Assembly: GCF_000768695.1 (NCBI RefSeq)
Contig: NZ_AVPL01000016.1
Location: 1-64,000 of the forward strand
Source: Knoellia aerolata DSM 18566
Lineage (GTDB): Bacteria; Actinomycetota; Actinomycetes; Actinomycetales; Dermatophilaceae
Direction of reading: 5' to 3'
Length of the DNA stretch: 64,000 bases
A program made the position numbers and the translations under genes. Of this stretch, positions 53,858 through 62,652 are shown piece by piece; within the stretch, counting starts at the first letter, position 1, and each line of letters opens with the position of its first letter. Below the pieces are notes generated by a model, which was given only the letters and a program-made list of their open reading frames with translations, did no database searches and had not been told where the DNA came from.

Positions 53858-55309
53858 ATGGGAAGGACAGCTGAGGCGAGCGGGCGCGAGGGCAGCGTCC
53901 CACCTGTCGTGTCCTCGCTCGCGAGCATCACGCCGGAGGGCCTGTCCGAGGCGGAGCGGGTCGCGACGGTGTCGGCACTGGAGTCGCTCAAGGGTGCCGC
54001 TGCGGCCGCGCAGGCCAGGCTCACCGCGGCAGCCGTGGCCGACCGCGAGCAGCTCGGTGAGGACTCCCGCTCGGTGCGGGCCGACCTCGCGCTCGCCCGC
54101 CGCTGCTCCCCCGCTCTGGCCGACCAGCACGTCGGTGTGGCCAAGGCGCTGGTGGGCGAGATGCCGCACACCCTGCGGGCCCTCGAGCGCGGCGAGATCA
54201 GCGAACGGCGCGCCACCATCATGGTTCGCGAGACCGCCTGCCTCAGCGTCGAGCACCGCGCCGAGGTGGACCGACGGCTGGCGCCGGTGATCGGGTCGCT
54301 CGGCGACAAGGCGTTGGCCGCGGCGGCCCGACGCGCGGCTGCCGCACTGGACGCGGAGTCCCTCGCCGAGCGCCACCGCCGCGCCGTCGCGAGCCGCCGC
54401 GTGAGCATCCGCCCCGCTCCCGACGGCATGGCCTGGCTGTCGGTCCTCGGGCCGATGAAGGACGTCGTGGGGGCATTCGTCGCCCTGACCGCCGAGGAGT
54501 CGCGTCGCCACGTCATCGACCCGGACCTGGACGACGTCGCTCACGCCTCCGCCGTGGCTGCGGCGCGCGCCGACACCCGAGGCAAGGGCGCGTGGTTGGC
54601 CGACCGCGCGCTCGAGCTGCTCAGCGGTCGCGCTCACGGCCAGCCGCAGCCGGTTGAGGTCAACCTCGTCATGAGCGACCGGGTCCTCCTGCCTGCTGCC
54701 TTCGGTGGCACAGCGCCGATGGACGACGTCGCCGTGATCCCGGGCTGGGGGCCCGTTCCCGGTGCCGACGCCCGCGCGCACGTCGCAGACCTGCTCGACC
54801 ACCACGACGGCTCAGACGACGTCACAGACGCCGCCAGCGTCCTGTGGCTGCGGCGACTGTTCACCGACCCCACGGGTCGCGACCTCGTCGCCCTGGACTC
54901 GACGCGGCGCAGGTTCCACGGCGGTCTCCGCCGGTTCCTTCAGCTGCGTGACCCCACCTGCCGGGTGCCGTGGTGCGATGCGCCCGCCGTCCAGACCGAC
55001 CACGTGACCGCGATCCATGCGACCGGGGACACCACAGCGCGCAACGGCAACGGTCAGTGCCAACGTCACAACCTCGTCAAGGAGCTCGACGGCTGGCACG
55101 TCCGGGTGCAGTCGACCGGCCTCGACGGCACGGGACCACACGGCATACGTCTCACCACCCCGAGCGGGCAGACCCACGACGCCACCGCCCCACCGATCCT
55201 CGGTGAGGGCTGGACACCCCCGGAGCCGGACGACTGGCTCGACGACTTCGGGACGAGGTTCGTCGACTGGCTCGAGCACGCCCACGAAGGCCACTCCTGG
55301 GCCGCGTGA
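53858..55309 (+). CDS. DUF222 / HNH endonuclease-domain protein (13E12 type)
   Basis: 483 residues. DUF222 region (about 25-330) rich in Ala, with DREQLGEDSRSVRADLALAR, LERGEISERRATIMVRETA and a RGKGAWLADRALELLSG segment. The C-terminal HNH is RDPTCRVPWCDAPAVQTDHVTAIHATGD...RNGNGQCQRHNLVKE with the two Cys pairs and the conserved DHV. These multicopy actinobacterial proteins, like mycobacterial REP13E12, have been linked to mobile elements but function is unknown. ATG 53858 lies 6 nt after TAGTGT (leaderless). Confidence 0.88.
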   Translation: MGRTAEASGREGSVPPVVSSLASITPEGLSEAERVATVSALESLKGAAAAAQARLTAAAVADREQLGEDSRSVRADLALARRCSPALADQHVGVAKALVGEMPHTLRALERGEISERRATIMVRETACLSVEHRAEVDRRLAPVIGSLGDKALAAAARRAAAALDAESLAERHRRAVASRRVSIRPAPDGMAWLSVLGPMKDVVGAFVALTAEESRRHVIDPDLDDVAHASAVAAARADTRGKGAWLADRALELLSGRAHGQPQPVEVNLVMSDRVLLPAAFGGTAPMDDVAVIPGWGPVPGADARAHVADLLDHHDGSDDVTDAASVLWLRRLFTDPTGRDLVALDSTRRRFHGGLRRFLQLRDPTCRVPWCDAPAVQTDHVTAIHATGDTTARNGNGQCQRHNLVKELDGWHVRVQSTGLDGTGPHGIRLTTPSGQTHDATAPPILGEGWTPPEPDDWLDDFGTRFVDWLEHAHEGHSWAA

Positions 55310-55313
55310 CCGT

Positions 55314-55742
55314 TCAGCGGGCGAGTGGCTCCTCGCGGAGCACGATCCGGGTCCAGGACCCGAGGTAGAGCACGTTGCCCGAGCGGACGGGCAGGCCGGT
55401 CTCGATCGGGTCGTCGGGGATGTCGCCGACCACGGCGCCGAGGTAGGTGCCGTTGGCCGAGCCCAGGTCCTGGAGCACCCAGCCGGTGCCGTGCCGGGTC
55501 AGCTGCGCGTGACGACGGCTCACCCCCGCGTCCCCGTCGCAGTCGATGTGCGGCGCCACCGAAGCAGCGGCGCTGCGACGCCCGATGAGGATCTGGCTCC
55601 CCCGGAGGCTGACGACGGTCGGGGGGCCGGGGTCGGGCAGCCGGTCCGGGCTGCTCTGGCACTCGTACCACTGGGGGTCCACCCAGACCTCGGCCACCCA
55701 GGGAGCGGGGGCGGCGCGACTGCTGCCGGTGAGGACGGGCAC
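55314..55742 (-). CDS. FHA-domain protein
   Basis: 142 residues. After a short N-terminal region (WVAEVWVDPQWYECQ) comes a phosphothreonine-binding FHA domain: QILIGRRSAAASVAPHIDCD, GVSRRHAQLTRHGTGWVLQDLGSANGTYLG, with the Gly-Arg, Ser-x-x-His and Asn-Gly ligands intact, then DPIETGLPVRSGNVLYLGSW. GTG 55742 lies 7 nt after the lemA stop, so the two genes form an operon. Likely reads Ser/Thr kinase phosphorylation. Confidence 0.88.
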   Translation of the reverse strand: MPVLTGSSRAAPAPWVAEVWVDPQWYECQSSPDRLPDPGPPTVVSLRGSQILIGRRSAAASVAPHIDCDGDAGVSRRHAQLTRHGTGWVLQDLGSANGTYLGAVVGDIPDDPIETGLPVRSGNVLYLGSWTRIVLREEPLAR

Positions 55743-55749
55743 GCGCGCC

Positions 55750-56490
55750 TCAGGCCCGGGGGGCCGGGGGCGCGTCGGTGCGGGGAGTGGGAGGCGTCGG
55801 GTCGATCGGCTGGGTCTGCCCGACCGGCGCTGCGGGGGTCTGGGCGGGCGAGGTCGCCCCGGGCGGCGCCTGCGGGGCATGCGGCTGCTGAGCGCCCGCG
55901 TAGCCGCTGGGCGGCGGGATGGTCGCGTCGCGCTGCCCGAAGTCGACCCGCGGCGCCTCGCGCTGCTCACCGACGGCCTCGAAGTACTCGGCCTGCTTGA
56001 TGCCGAACATGCCGGCAATGACGTTCGTCGGCACCGTCTCGACCTTGGTGTTGAGGTCGCGCACGGTCGCGTTGTAGTAGCGCCTGGCCGACGCGATCCG
56101 GTCCTCGGTGGAGGTCAGCTCCTGCTGGAGGGCGAGGAAGTTCTGGTTGGCCTTGAGGTCGGGGTAGGCCTCGACCACCGCGAGGAGCCGGCCGAGCGAC
56201 TGGCTGAGGATGTTCTCGCTCTCGGCCTGCTGTGCCGGCGACTGGTTCGGCGCCATGGCCGCACTGCGGGCCTTCATGACGTCCTCGAGGGTGCCGCGCT
56301 CGTGGGCGGCGTAGCCCTTCACCGTCTCGACGAGGTTGCCGATGAGGTCGTGGCGTCGGGTGAGCTCGACGTCGATCTGCCGCCAGGCCTCCTGCACGAG
56401 GTTGCGCAGCTTGATGAGGCCGTTGTACATGCCGACGACCACGCCGACGAGCAGCAGCGCGACGACGGCGATGATGATGGCGGTGATCAT
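55750..56490 (-). CDS. lemA: LemA-family membrane protein
   Basis: 246 residues: one N-terminal helix (AIIIAVVALLLVGVVVGMYNGLIKLRN), the LemA helical bundle with EAWRQIDVELTRRHDLIGNLVETVKGYAAHE, SRLLAVVEAYPDLKANQNFL-type LKANQNFLALQQELTSTEDR and ARRYYNATVRDLNTKVETVPTN, then a Pro/Gln/Ala tail from about 185. Inner-membrane-anchored; function unclear. TAGGAT (minus, 56530-56525) is a likely -10; GGGAG precedes the ATG. Confidence 0.92.
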   Translation of the reverse strand: MITAIIIAVVALLLVGVVVGMYNGLIKLRNLVQEAWRQIDVELTRRHDLIGNLVETVKGYAAHERGTLEDVMKARSAAMAPNQSPAQQAESENILSQSLGRLLAVVEAYPDLKANQNFLALQQELTSTEDRIASARRYYNATVRDLNTKVETVPTNVIAGMFGIKQAEYFEAVGEQREAPRVDFGQRDATIPPPSGYAGAQQPHAPQAPPGATSPAQTPAAPVGQTQPIDPTPPTPRTDAPPAPRA

Positions 56491-56547
56491 GGGAACTCCC
56501 GTGTTGGTGGCGTCTCGTTCGCGATCCTAGGGCCTGGCGGTGCCGGG

Positions 56548-57102
56548 TCAGGCAAGGCCGAGATCGCCCAGGCCGTAGGCGTGGCGGTACTCCAGGCCCG
56601 CGTCGGCGAACACCTCGGCCGCCCCGGTGGCCCGGTCGGCGATGGTCGCGACCCCGACGACGGTCGCACCCGCGTCCTGGGCCGCCTTCGCGGCGTCGAG
56701 CGGCGAGGCGCCCGTGGTCGAGGTGTCCTCGACGATGAGCACGCGGCGACCCTCGATCGACGGGCCCTCGATCCGCTGCTGCAGGCCGTGCGCCTTCCCC
56801 GCCTTGCGGACGACGAAGGCGTCGAGCCGCTCCCCGGCGGCCGCGGCGGCGTGGAGCATCGCGGTGGCGACCGGGTCGGCGCCCAGGGTCAGGCCGCCCA
56901 CGGCGTCGAAGTCGAGGTCCGCGACGAGGTCGCGCATGACGCGACCGACCAGGGGGCTCGCCTCCCCGTCCAGCGAGATCCGCCGCAGGTCGACGTAGTA
57001 GTCGGCCTCCCTGCCGGACGAGAGGGTGACGCGGCCGTGGACGATGGCCTTGGCCCTGATGAGCTCGAGCAGGCGGGCGCGGTCGGCAGCGGTGTCGGTC
57101 AT
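56548..57102 (-). CDS. pyrE: Orotate phosphoribosyltransferase
   Basis: Forms OMP from orotate and PRPP in pyrimidine synthesis. 184 residues: ALIRAKAIVHGRVTLSSGREADYYVDLRRI, GGLTLGADPVATAML, RKAGKAHGLQQRIEG and the PRPP motif RVLIVEDTSTTGASPLDA. ATG 57102 lies 7 nt after TAGCCT (57115-57110), so probably leaderless; a longer frame to 57123 is less likely. Confidence 0.93.
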   Translation of the reverse strand: MTDTAADRARLLELIRAKAIVHGRVTLSSGREADYYVDLRRISLDGEASPLVGRVMRDLVADLDFDAVGGLTLGADPVATAMLHAAAAAGERLDAFVVRKAGKAHGLQQRIEGPSIEGRRVLIVEDTSTTGASPLDAAKAAQDAGATVVGVATIADRATGAAEVFADAGLEYRHAYGLGDLGLA

Positions 57103-57144
57103 GCGCCCGAGGCTACCGACCACCGCGCCCCAGGGGGTGGACGG

Positions 57145-57915
57145 TCAGTCGGCCGAGGGTCGGTGCGCGCTGCGAGACTGGGCGCGCACCAGCGGCCGCG
57201 GGAGGAGCCGCAGCGCCGCGACGGCCACCTTGTAGCGCCGTCCCGGGACGGAGACGACCTTGCCCCGGTCGACGTCGGCGAGGGCGTCGCGCACCACCCG
57301 CGGGGCGTCGAGCCAGGCGAGGTCGGGCAGGCGGCTCATGTCGACGTCGGCCCGCTCGTGGAACTCGGTGCGGGTGAAGCCCGGGCACAGGGCCGTCGCG
57401 GTCACCCCCGTCCCCCGGAGCTCGGCCGCCAGACCCTCGGTGAAGACCGTGACGAAGGACTTCGTCGCGCTGTAGGTCCCCGACGTCATGAACGACGCCA
57501 CCGAGGACACGTTGACGATCGCCCCCCTCCCCCGCGAGCGCATGGTGTTGCCGGCGGCGTGCGAGAGGACGAGCACCGCCCGGGCCAGGACGTCGAACAG
57601 CGCCTCCTCGTCGGCCACGTCGTTGTCGAGGAAGCGCTTCTTGAGCGAGTAGCCCGCGTTGTTGACGAGCACGTCGACGGGACGCTCGTTCGACGCCACC
57701 CGCTCGGCGACCCGAGCGGTCTGCTCCCGGTCCGAGAGGTCGGCCGGCAGCACCTCGACCTCGACGCCGTGTGCGGCGCGGAGCTCGTCGGCCAGCGCTT
57801 CCAGCCGGGCCACGTCGCGCGCGACGAGGACGAGGTCGTCACCACGAGTGGCGAGCTGGACGGCGAACTCCCGGCCGATACCGGCCGTGGCGCCGGTGAC
57901 GAGTGCTGTGGTCAT
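57145..57915 (-). CDS. Short-chain dehydrogenase/reductase
   Basis: 256 residues. NAD(P)-binding TGATAGIGREFAVQLA, DVLVNNAGYSLKKRF, catalytic Ser in VNVSSVASF and Tyr-x3-Lys in GTYSATKSFV, then CPGFTRTEFH. Classical SDR; the substrate is unknown. A TAGGGT -10 (57927-57922) lies 6 nt before ATG 57915. It is divergent from xthA with a 44-nt gap, so the two -10 boxes almost abut. Confidence 0.9.
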   Translation of the reverse strand: MTTALVTGATAGIGREFAVQLATRGDDLVLVARDVARLEALADELRAAHGVEVEVLPADLSDREQTARVAERVASNERPVDVLVNNAGYSLKKRFLDNDVADEEALFDVLARAVLVLSHAAGNTMRSRGRGAIVNVSSVASFMTSGTYSATKSFVTVFTEGLAAELRGTGVTATALCPGFTRTEFHERADVDMSRLPDLAWLDAPRVVRDALADVDRGKVVSVPGRRYKVAVAALRLLPRPLVRAQSRSAHRPSAD

Positions 57916-57959
57916 GCCTCGACCCTAGGCGGACGGCTACTCGTGGGTAGGGTGGTGGG

Positions 57960-58745
57960 GTGCGAATCGCGACGTGGAACGTCAACTCCATCCGTTCACG
58001 CATGGACCGGGTCGAAGCCTGGGTCCAGCGTTCCGGGGTGGACGTCCTCGCGATCCAGGAGACGAAGTGCCGCGAGGACCAGTTCCCCTTCGACCGCTTC
58101 GAGGCCCTCGGCTACGAGGTCGCGCACCACGGCCTCAGCCAGTGGAACGGTGTCGCGATCGCCTCCCGGGTGGGCCTCGACGACGTGAGCCGCGGCTTCC
58201 CCGGGATGCCGCACTGGGGTGAGCCGGCCGCCGAGGAGGCCCGCGCGATCGGCGCGACGTGCAACGGCGTCCGCCTCTGGTCCCTCTACGTCCCCAACGG
58301 TCGCCACCTCACCGACCCCCACATGCAGTACAAGCTCGCCTGGCTCGAGCAGCTGCGCGTCCAGACGAGCGCCTGGGCCGCCGGGGGCGAGCCGTTCGCG
58401 CTCATGGGCGACTGGAACATCGCTCCCCACGACGAGGACGTGTGGTCGATGGAGTACTACCTCGACAAGAGCCACGTCAGCCCACCCGAGCGTGCCGCGT
58501 TCCAGGGCGTGCTCGACGCCGGCGTCACCGACGTCGTGCGCCCGCACACCGAGCCCGGGACCTTCACCTACTGGGACTACCAGCGGCTCGCGTTCCAGAA
58601 GCGCCGCGGCATGCGGATCGACTTCATCCTCGCGTCGCAGGCCCTCGCCGACCGCGTCCGCGGGGCGGCGATCGACCGCGAGGAGCGCAAGGGTACGGGT
58701 GCCAGCGACCACGCCCCGGTCGTCATCGAGGTGGCGGACGCGTGA
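57960..58745 (+). CDS. xthA: Exodeoxyribonuclease III (AP endonuclease)
   Basis: 261 residues of the exonuclease III family: MRIATWNVNSIRSRM, LAIQETKCREDQFPF (metal-binding Glu), HHGLSQWNGVAIASR, SLYVPNGR, ALMGDWNIAPHDEDV and the catalytic GASDHAPVVIEV end, with RIDFILAS. Repairs abasic sites. GTG 57960 lies 6 nt after TAGGGT (57948-57953), so leaderless. The stop overlaps the hydrolase gene (GTGA). Confidence 0.95.
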   Translation: MRIATWNVNSIRSRMDRVEAWVQRSGVDVLAIQETKCREDQFPFDRFEALGYEVAHHGLSQWNGVAIASRVGLDDVSRGFPGMPHWGEPAAEEARAIGATCNGVRLWSLYVPNGRHLTDPHMQYKLAWLEQLRVQTSAWAAGGEPFALMGDWNIAPHDEDVWSMEYYLDKSHVSPPERAAFQGVLDAGVTDVVRPHTEPGTFTYWDYQRLAFQKRRGMRIDFILASQALADRVRGAAIDREERKGTGASDHAPVVIEVADA

Positions 58746-59599
58746 CCCACCGCACCCTCCGCGTCCCGGCTCCGGGAGGCGCGGTGCTCGCCGCCACCGA
58801 GTTCGCGCCCCGCTCCACCCCCGACCCCGACGCCCCCACGGTCGTCCTCGCCCACGGCTGGACCCTCACCCGCGAGAGCTGGGAGCCCGTCGTGCGAGAG
58901 GTGCAGTCGCACCGGGACGTTCGCGTCATCACGTACGACCAGCGCGGGCACGGGCGTTCCTCCTGGGGCCAGGTCCGGTCGCACTCCATCCGCGCGCTGG
59001 CCGACGACCTCGCGGCGGTCATCGACGCCACCGCCCTCAGCGGGCCACTCGTGCTCGGTGGCCACTCGATGGGTGGGATGACGCTCCTTGCGTATGCCGG
59101 TCAGCACCGTTCCGCGTACGCCGACCGCGTGCGCGGGACCGTCCTCGTCTCGACGACCGCGTCGGTGGAGGACCGCAAGGGCATCCGCGGGGAGGCGGCC
59201 GTCATGTCCCTGGCCGCTCGCGTGCCGCTGTTCGCACCCCGTGCGCTCCTGCCCACGGCCGTCCACCGGCGCCACGCGTTCGGTGAGAACCCGGACCCGG
59301 CGGCGGTCAGGGCCACCGCGCGACAGATCGGCCGCACCCCGTTCGCGACGACCGGTCGCTACTTCGCGTCGATCAGCGCGCACGACGAGGTCGGGTCCCT
59401 CGAGAGCGTCGCCGTCGCGCCGACCCAGGTCCTCGTGGGCAGCAGGGACCGGATCACCCCGGCGCGGTGGTCACGGGCGCTGCACGCCGGCATACCGGGT
59501 TCGCGGCTCACGGTGCTCCCCGGCAAGGGGCACATGCTCACCTACGAAGCCACCGACGTCGTCGCCGACGCCCTCATCGGGATGATCGACCACCGCTGA
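58742..59599 (+). CDS. Alpha/beta hydrolase
   Basis: 285 residues. Oxyanion HGWTLTRESW, DQRGHGRSSWG, nucleophile elbow GGHSMGGMTLLAYAG (Ser near 103), acid VGSRDRITPARWS and catalytic His in LPGKGHMLTYEA. Typical esterase/lipase-like fold, substrate unknown. It is coupled to xthA through a GTGA overlap, an unusual partner that need not imply shared function. Confidence 0.88.
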   Translation: MTHRTLRVPAPGGAVLAATEFAPRSTPDPDAPTVVLAHGWTLTRESWEPVVREVQSHRDVRVITYDQRGHGRSSWGQVRSHSIRALADDLAAVIDATALSGPLVLGGHSMGGMTLLAYAGQHRSAYADRVRGTVLVSTTASVEDRKGIRGEAAVMSLAARVPLFAPRALLPTAVHRRHAFGENPDPAAVRATARQIGRTPFATTGRYFASISAHDEVGSLESVAVAPTQVLVGSRDRITPARWSRALHAGIPGSRLTVLPGKGHMLTYEATDVVADALIGMIDHR

Positions 59600-59714
59600 C
59601 GGGCCGCGGAGGAACACTCCCATTTCCCGTGTGCGCACGTGGCGCCGCCTCTAGTGTGGCGAGTGTCCACCACGTCGTGCCGGCCCCTGGTGCGGGAGAG
59701 GGACGGCACCTCCC

Positions 59715-62645
59715 ATGCCGACGCGAGACACGCGCGCCCGTCAGACCCCCTGGGTCGTCGGCCGCGCCCAGGAGCTCCGGACCCTCTCGACGGCGCTCAC
59801 CCGTGGCCCCTCCCATCCCGGGCGGTTCGTCGTCGTCAGCGGCGACGCCGGCATCGGGAAGTCGTCGCTCGTGGCGGTCGCCCTCTCGCGTGCACCGCAC
59901 GAGGGGGTCCTTCGCGCCGCCTGCGAACCGATGGACCGCCGACGGCCGTTCGGGGTGCTGCTCGAGGCGCTCGCGTCCGGACCACCGGACGTCGCCAAGG
60001 CCGCGGTCGGGCTGAGGGACGAGCAGGGATCGGGTCGCCGTCGCGGCCGTGGTCACGAGGCCCCACCGACAGGCGTGTCCGAGTTCGTCGTCGGCGAGCG
60101 GATCATCGACCTGCTCGACCGCCTTTCGACGACACCGTCCGTCATGGTCCTCGAAGACCTCCAGTGGGCCGACTCCGCGTCGGTCGCCCTGCTGTCCCGG
60201 CTGAGCCGCACCCTCGCCCAGCTGCCCCTGGTCTGCGTCGTGACGCTGCGCTCGGGCAGCCCCCGGGACGGTCTCGGCCGGCTGATGGAGGCGATGACGG
60301 CGCACGGTCTCCTCACTCACGTCGAGCTGGCACCGCTTCCCGACGACGCGTGCCTGGCGGTGATCGAGCACCTCGCCGGGGGCCGCAGCAACGCCGAGCT
60401 CACCCACCACGCCCGCGCGGCGGGCGGCAACCCGTTCTACCTCACCGAGATGATCCTCGCCCACGTGCGCGAGGGGTCGCTCACCATCGACGAGTCGGGC
60501 GAGGCGACGTTCGTCCGGCCGCTGGCCCCGCCGTCCTCGCTGGCCGCCATCCTGCTGCGCCACGTCGAGTTCCTCACGCCCGAGACCCGCGAGCTCCTCA
60601 GCCTCGCCGCCCTGATGGGGACCCGCTTCCGGGTCCGTCACCTCTGCGTCCTCGCCGACCGCCAGGTCACCGACCTGCTGCCCGCCCTCAACGAGGCCGT
60701 CCGTGCCGGGTTCCTCGAGTCGACCGACGAGGAGAACCTCGGCTTCCGGCACGCGATCATCCACGAGGTCTTCCTCCAGGTCCTCCCCGAGGCCGTCCGG
60801 GCCGAGCTGCACCTGTCGGCGGCGAGCCGCCTCGAGGCGTCCGGAGCCGCACCGACCGCCGTGGCGGAGCACCTCCTGCGCACCCCCGTCAGCGGCGAGA
60901 CCGCCGCGTGGGAGCTGCGGCTGGCCCAGCAGACCGCCGACAGCTCACCCGCCACGGCCGTCGCGCTCTGGCGTCGGGTCCTCGCGGCCACCCCCGGGGA
61001 TCCCGGCCTGCGCGCCCATGCCGCTGCCGGGCTCGCGGTCTCGGAGCTGCTCTCCGGGCGGATGACGGAGGCCGAGCGCCTGGCGGAGGACGTGCTCGCG
61101 AGCGCTCCGCCGCTCGACCTCATCGGGCCGCTCCACGAGACGGCGGCCAAGGCGCTCATCTACCGAGGCGACGTCCTCGGGTCCCTGCGACGTGCCGAGT
61201 CGGCGATGGCCGACCCACGGGTGTCGCCGGGGGACCGGGCCCGGCTCCTCGTCATCTGTGCCGCCGCGCGCTACTTCGCGGGCGACATCGACGGCGCTGA
61301 GCGGGTGTCGCGCTCCGCCCTCGAGGCGGCGGTCGCCACCGACAGCACCGCGGCCCGGATCGGCGCCCAGACGTTCCTCGGCAAGATCGCGGGCAGCCGC
61401 GGCGAGGTCGCCGCGGGGACCGACCTGCTGCTCGCCACCACGGAGCTGTACGGGCCGGACGTCTGGAGCGAGGCCATCACCCAGCACGAGGCGGGCGTCA
61501 TGCTCGCCGACGCCGACCGGTTCGACGAGGCCCTCGCCGTCATCGAGCACGGCCGCCACCTCTGCGAGCTCCACGGGACGGTGACGGGGGTGATCAGCGC
61601 CTACACGATGAGCGCCCTGGTTCGCGCCCAGTCCGCCCACCTCTCGGACGTCAGCGCGGACCTCGACGCCCACGCGTCCTTCGGAGGCGCCACCGACGTG
61701 CGCGTCGAACCGGCCGTCGTCGCCCTGGGCGCCCTCGTCGCGCACCACCAGCGAGGGCCGGAGGCTGCCCGCCCGTGGATGATGCGGGTGCAGCAGATCG
61801 GCAACGGCCCGCTGCCGATCACGCGCGGGTGGGCGTGGTTCTTCATCGCACAGAGCGCCTACCGGCTCGAGCTGGGCGACCGGGTCGGGGCGCTCACCGC
61901 CCTGCGCGACGGGTGGGCGCGCTGCGTGGACCACGGGTTCCTCATCGAGTGCCCCCGTCTGGCCATCCCGCTGGTCGAGCTCGCGGTCGGCGAGGGCGAC
62001 CCGGAGGGTCTGGACGAGGTCGTGTCGACGCTGGACGGCCTCGCCGGACTCAACCCCGGCATCACCCACCTGCGCGCGCAGGCACTGCTGGCCCGGGGCC
62101 TGTCGACCGGGAGCTGCGACGACCTGGTCGAGGCGACCGGTCTCCTGGCCGGGACGCCGCGCCGGCTCGACCACGCGATCGCCGCCGGCCACGCGGCCAT
62201 CGGGCTCGCCCGGGCCCACCGCCGCAAGGAGGCCGAGCCGCTCGCGCAGTCGTGCGTCGCGGCCTACCTCGAGATCGGCGCCGACGCGACGGCCCAGCGG
62301 ATGCAGGCGCAGCTCCGGCGCGAGCGGCTCCTCGGTCGCTCAGCAGCCACCCCGGTCCGACCCGTCACCGGGTGGGGCGCGCTCACCGCGACCGAGGCGA
62401 CGGTCGCGGCGTGGGTCTCCCAGGGGAAGTCCAACCCGGAGATCGCCGAGCGCCTGGTGCTGTCCCGGCGCACGGTCGAGTCGCACGTGTCGCACATCCT
62501 CGCCAAGCTCGGGATGCGCTCACGCACCGAGGTCATCCTCGCGGCCAGTGCCCGACAGGTTCCCGCGGACCCGGCGCACTCCTCGAGCGCGGCCGCAGCG
62601 CACCCGGTCGGCCGGGGCGCCGGTGAGGGTCAGCTCGCCACCTGA
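59715..62645 (+). CDS. Large ATP-binding LuxR (LAL) transcriptional regulator
   Basis: 976 residues. N-terminal AAA-type ATPase: Walker A SGDAGIGKSSLV near 40-51, Walker B VMVLEDLQWADSASVAL near 138, sensor region GNPFYLTEMI. The centre (about 330-880) is TPR-like helical repeats. The C-terminal LuxR HTH is LTATEATVAAWVSQGKSNPEIAERLVLSRRTVESHVSHILAKLGM. LAL proteins sense metabolites and activate catabolic or secondary-metabolite genes. A TAGTGT -10 at 59652-59657 gives a leader of about 50 nt. Confidence 0.9.
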   Translation: MPTRDTRARQTPWVVGRAQELRTLSTALTRGPSHPGRFVVVSGDAGIGKSSLVAVALSRAPHEGVLRAACEPMDRRRPFGVLLEALASGPPDVAKAAVGLRDEQGSGRRRGRGHEAPPTGVSEFVVGERIIDLLDRLSTTPSVMVLEDLQWADSASVALLSRLSRTLAQLPLVCVVTLRSGSPRDGLGRLMEAMTAHGLLTHVELAPLPDDACLAVIEHLAGGRSNAELTHHARAAGGNPFYLTEMILAHVREGSLTIDESGEATFVRPLAPPSSLAAILLRHVEFLTPETRELLSLAALMGTRFRVRHLCVLADRQVTDLLPALNEAVRAGFLESTDEENLGFRHAIIHEVFLQVLPEAVRAELHLSAASRLEASGAAPTAVAEHLLRTPVSGETAAWELRLAQQTADSSPATAVALWRRVLAATPGDPGLRAHAAAGLAVSELLSGRMTEAERLAEDVLASAPPLDLIGPLHETAAKALIYRGDVLGSLRRAESAMADPRVSPGDRARLLVICAAARYFAGDIDGAERVSRSALEAAVATDSTAARIGAQTFLGKIAGSRGEVAAGTDLLLATTELYGPDVWSEAITQHEAGVMLADADRFDEALAVIEHGRHLCELHGTVTGVISAYTMSALVRAQSAHLSDVSADLDAHASFGGATDVRVEPAVVALGALVAHHQRGPEAARPWMMRVQQIGNGPLPITRGWAWFFIAQSAYRLELGDRVGALTALRDGWARCVDHGFLIECPRLAIPLVELAVGEGDPEGLDEVVSTLDGLAGLNPGITHLRAQALLARGLSTGSCDDLVEATGLLAGTPRRLDHAIAAGHAAIGLARAHRRKEAEPLAQSCVAAYLEIGADATAQRMQAQLRRERLLGRSAATPVRPVTGWGALTATEATVAAWVSQGKSNPEIAERLVLSRRTVESHVSHILAKLGMRSRTEVILAASARQVPADPAHSSSAAAAHPVGRGAGEGQLAT

Positions 62646-62652
62646 CGTCGGC

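Noticed and set aside
53858-55309. DUF222-HNH gene as part of a mobile element or intein/intron
   Set aside because: No terminal inverted repeats, target-site duplication or recombinase seen around it; kept as a plain gene.
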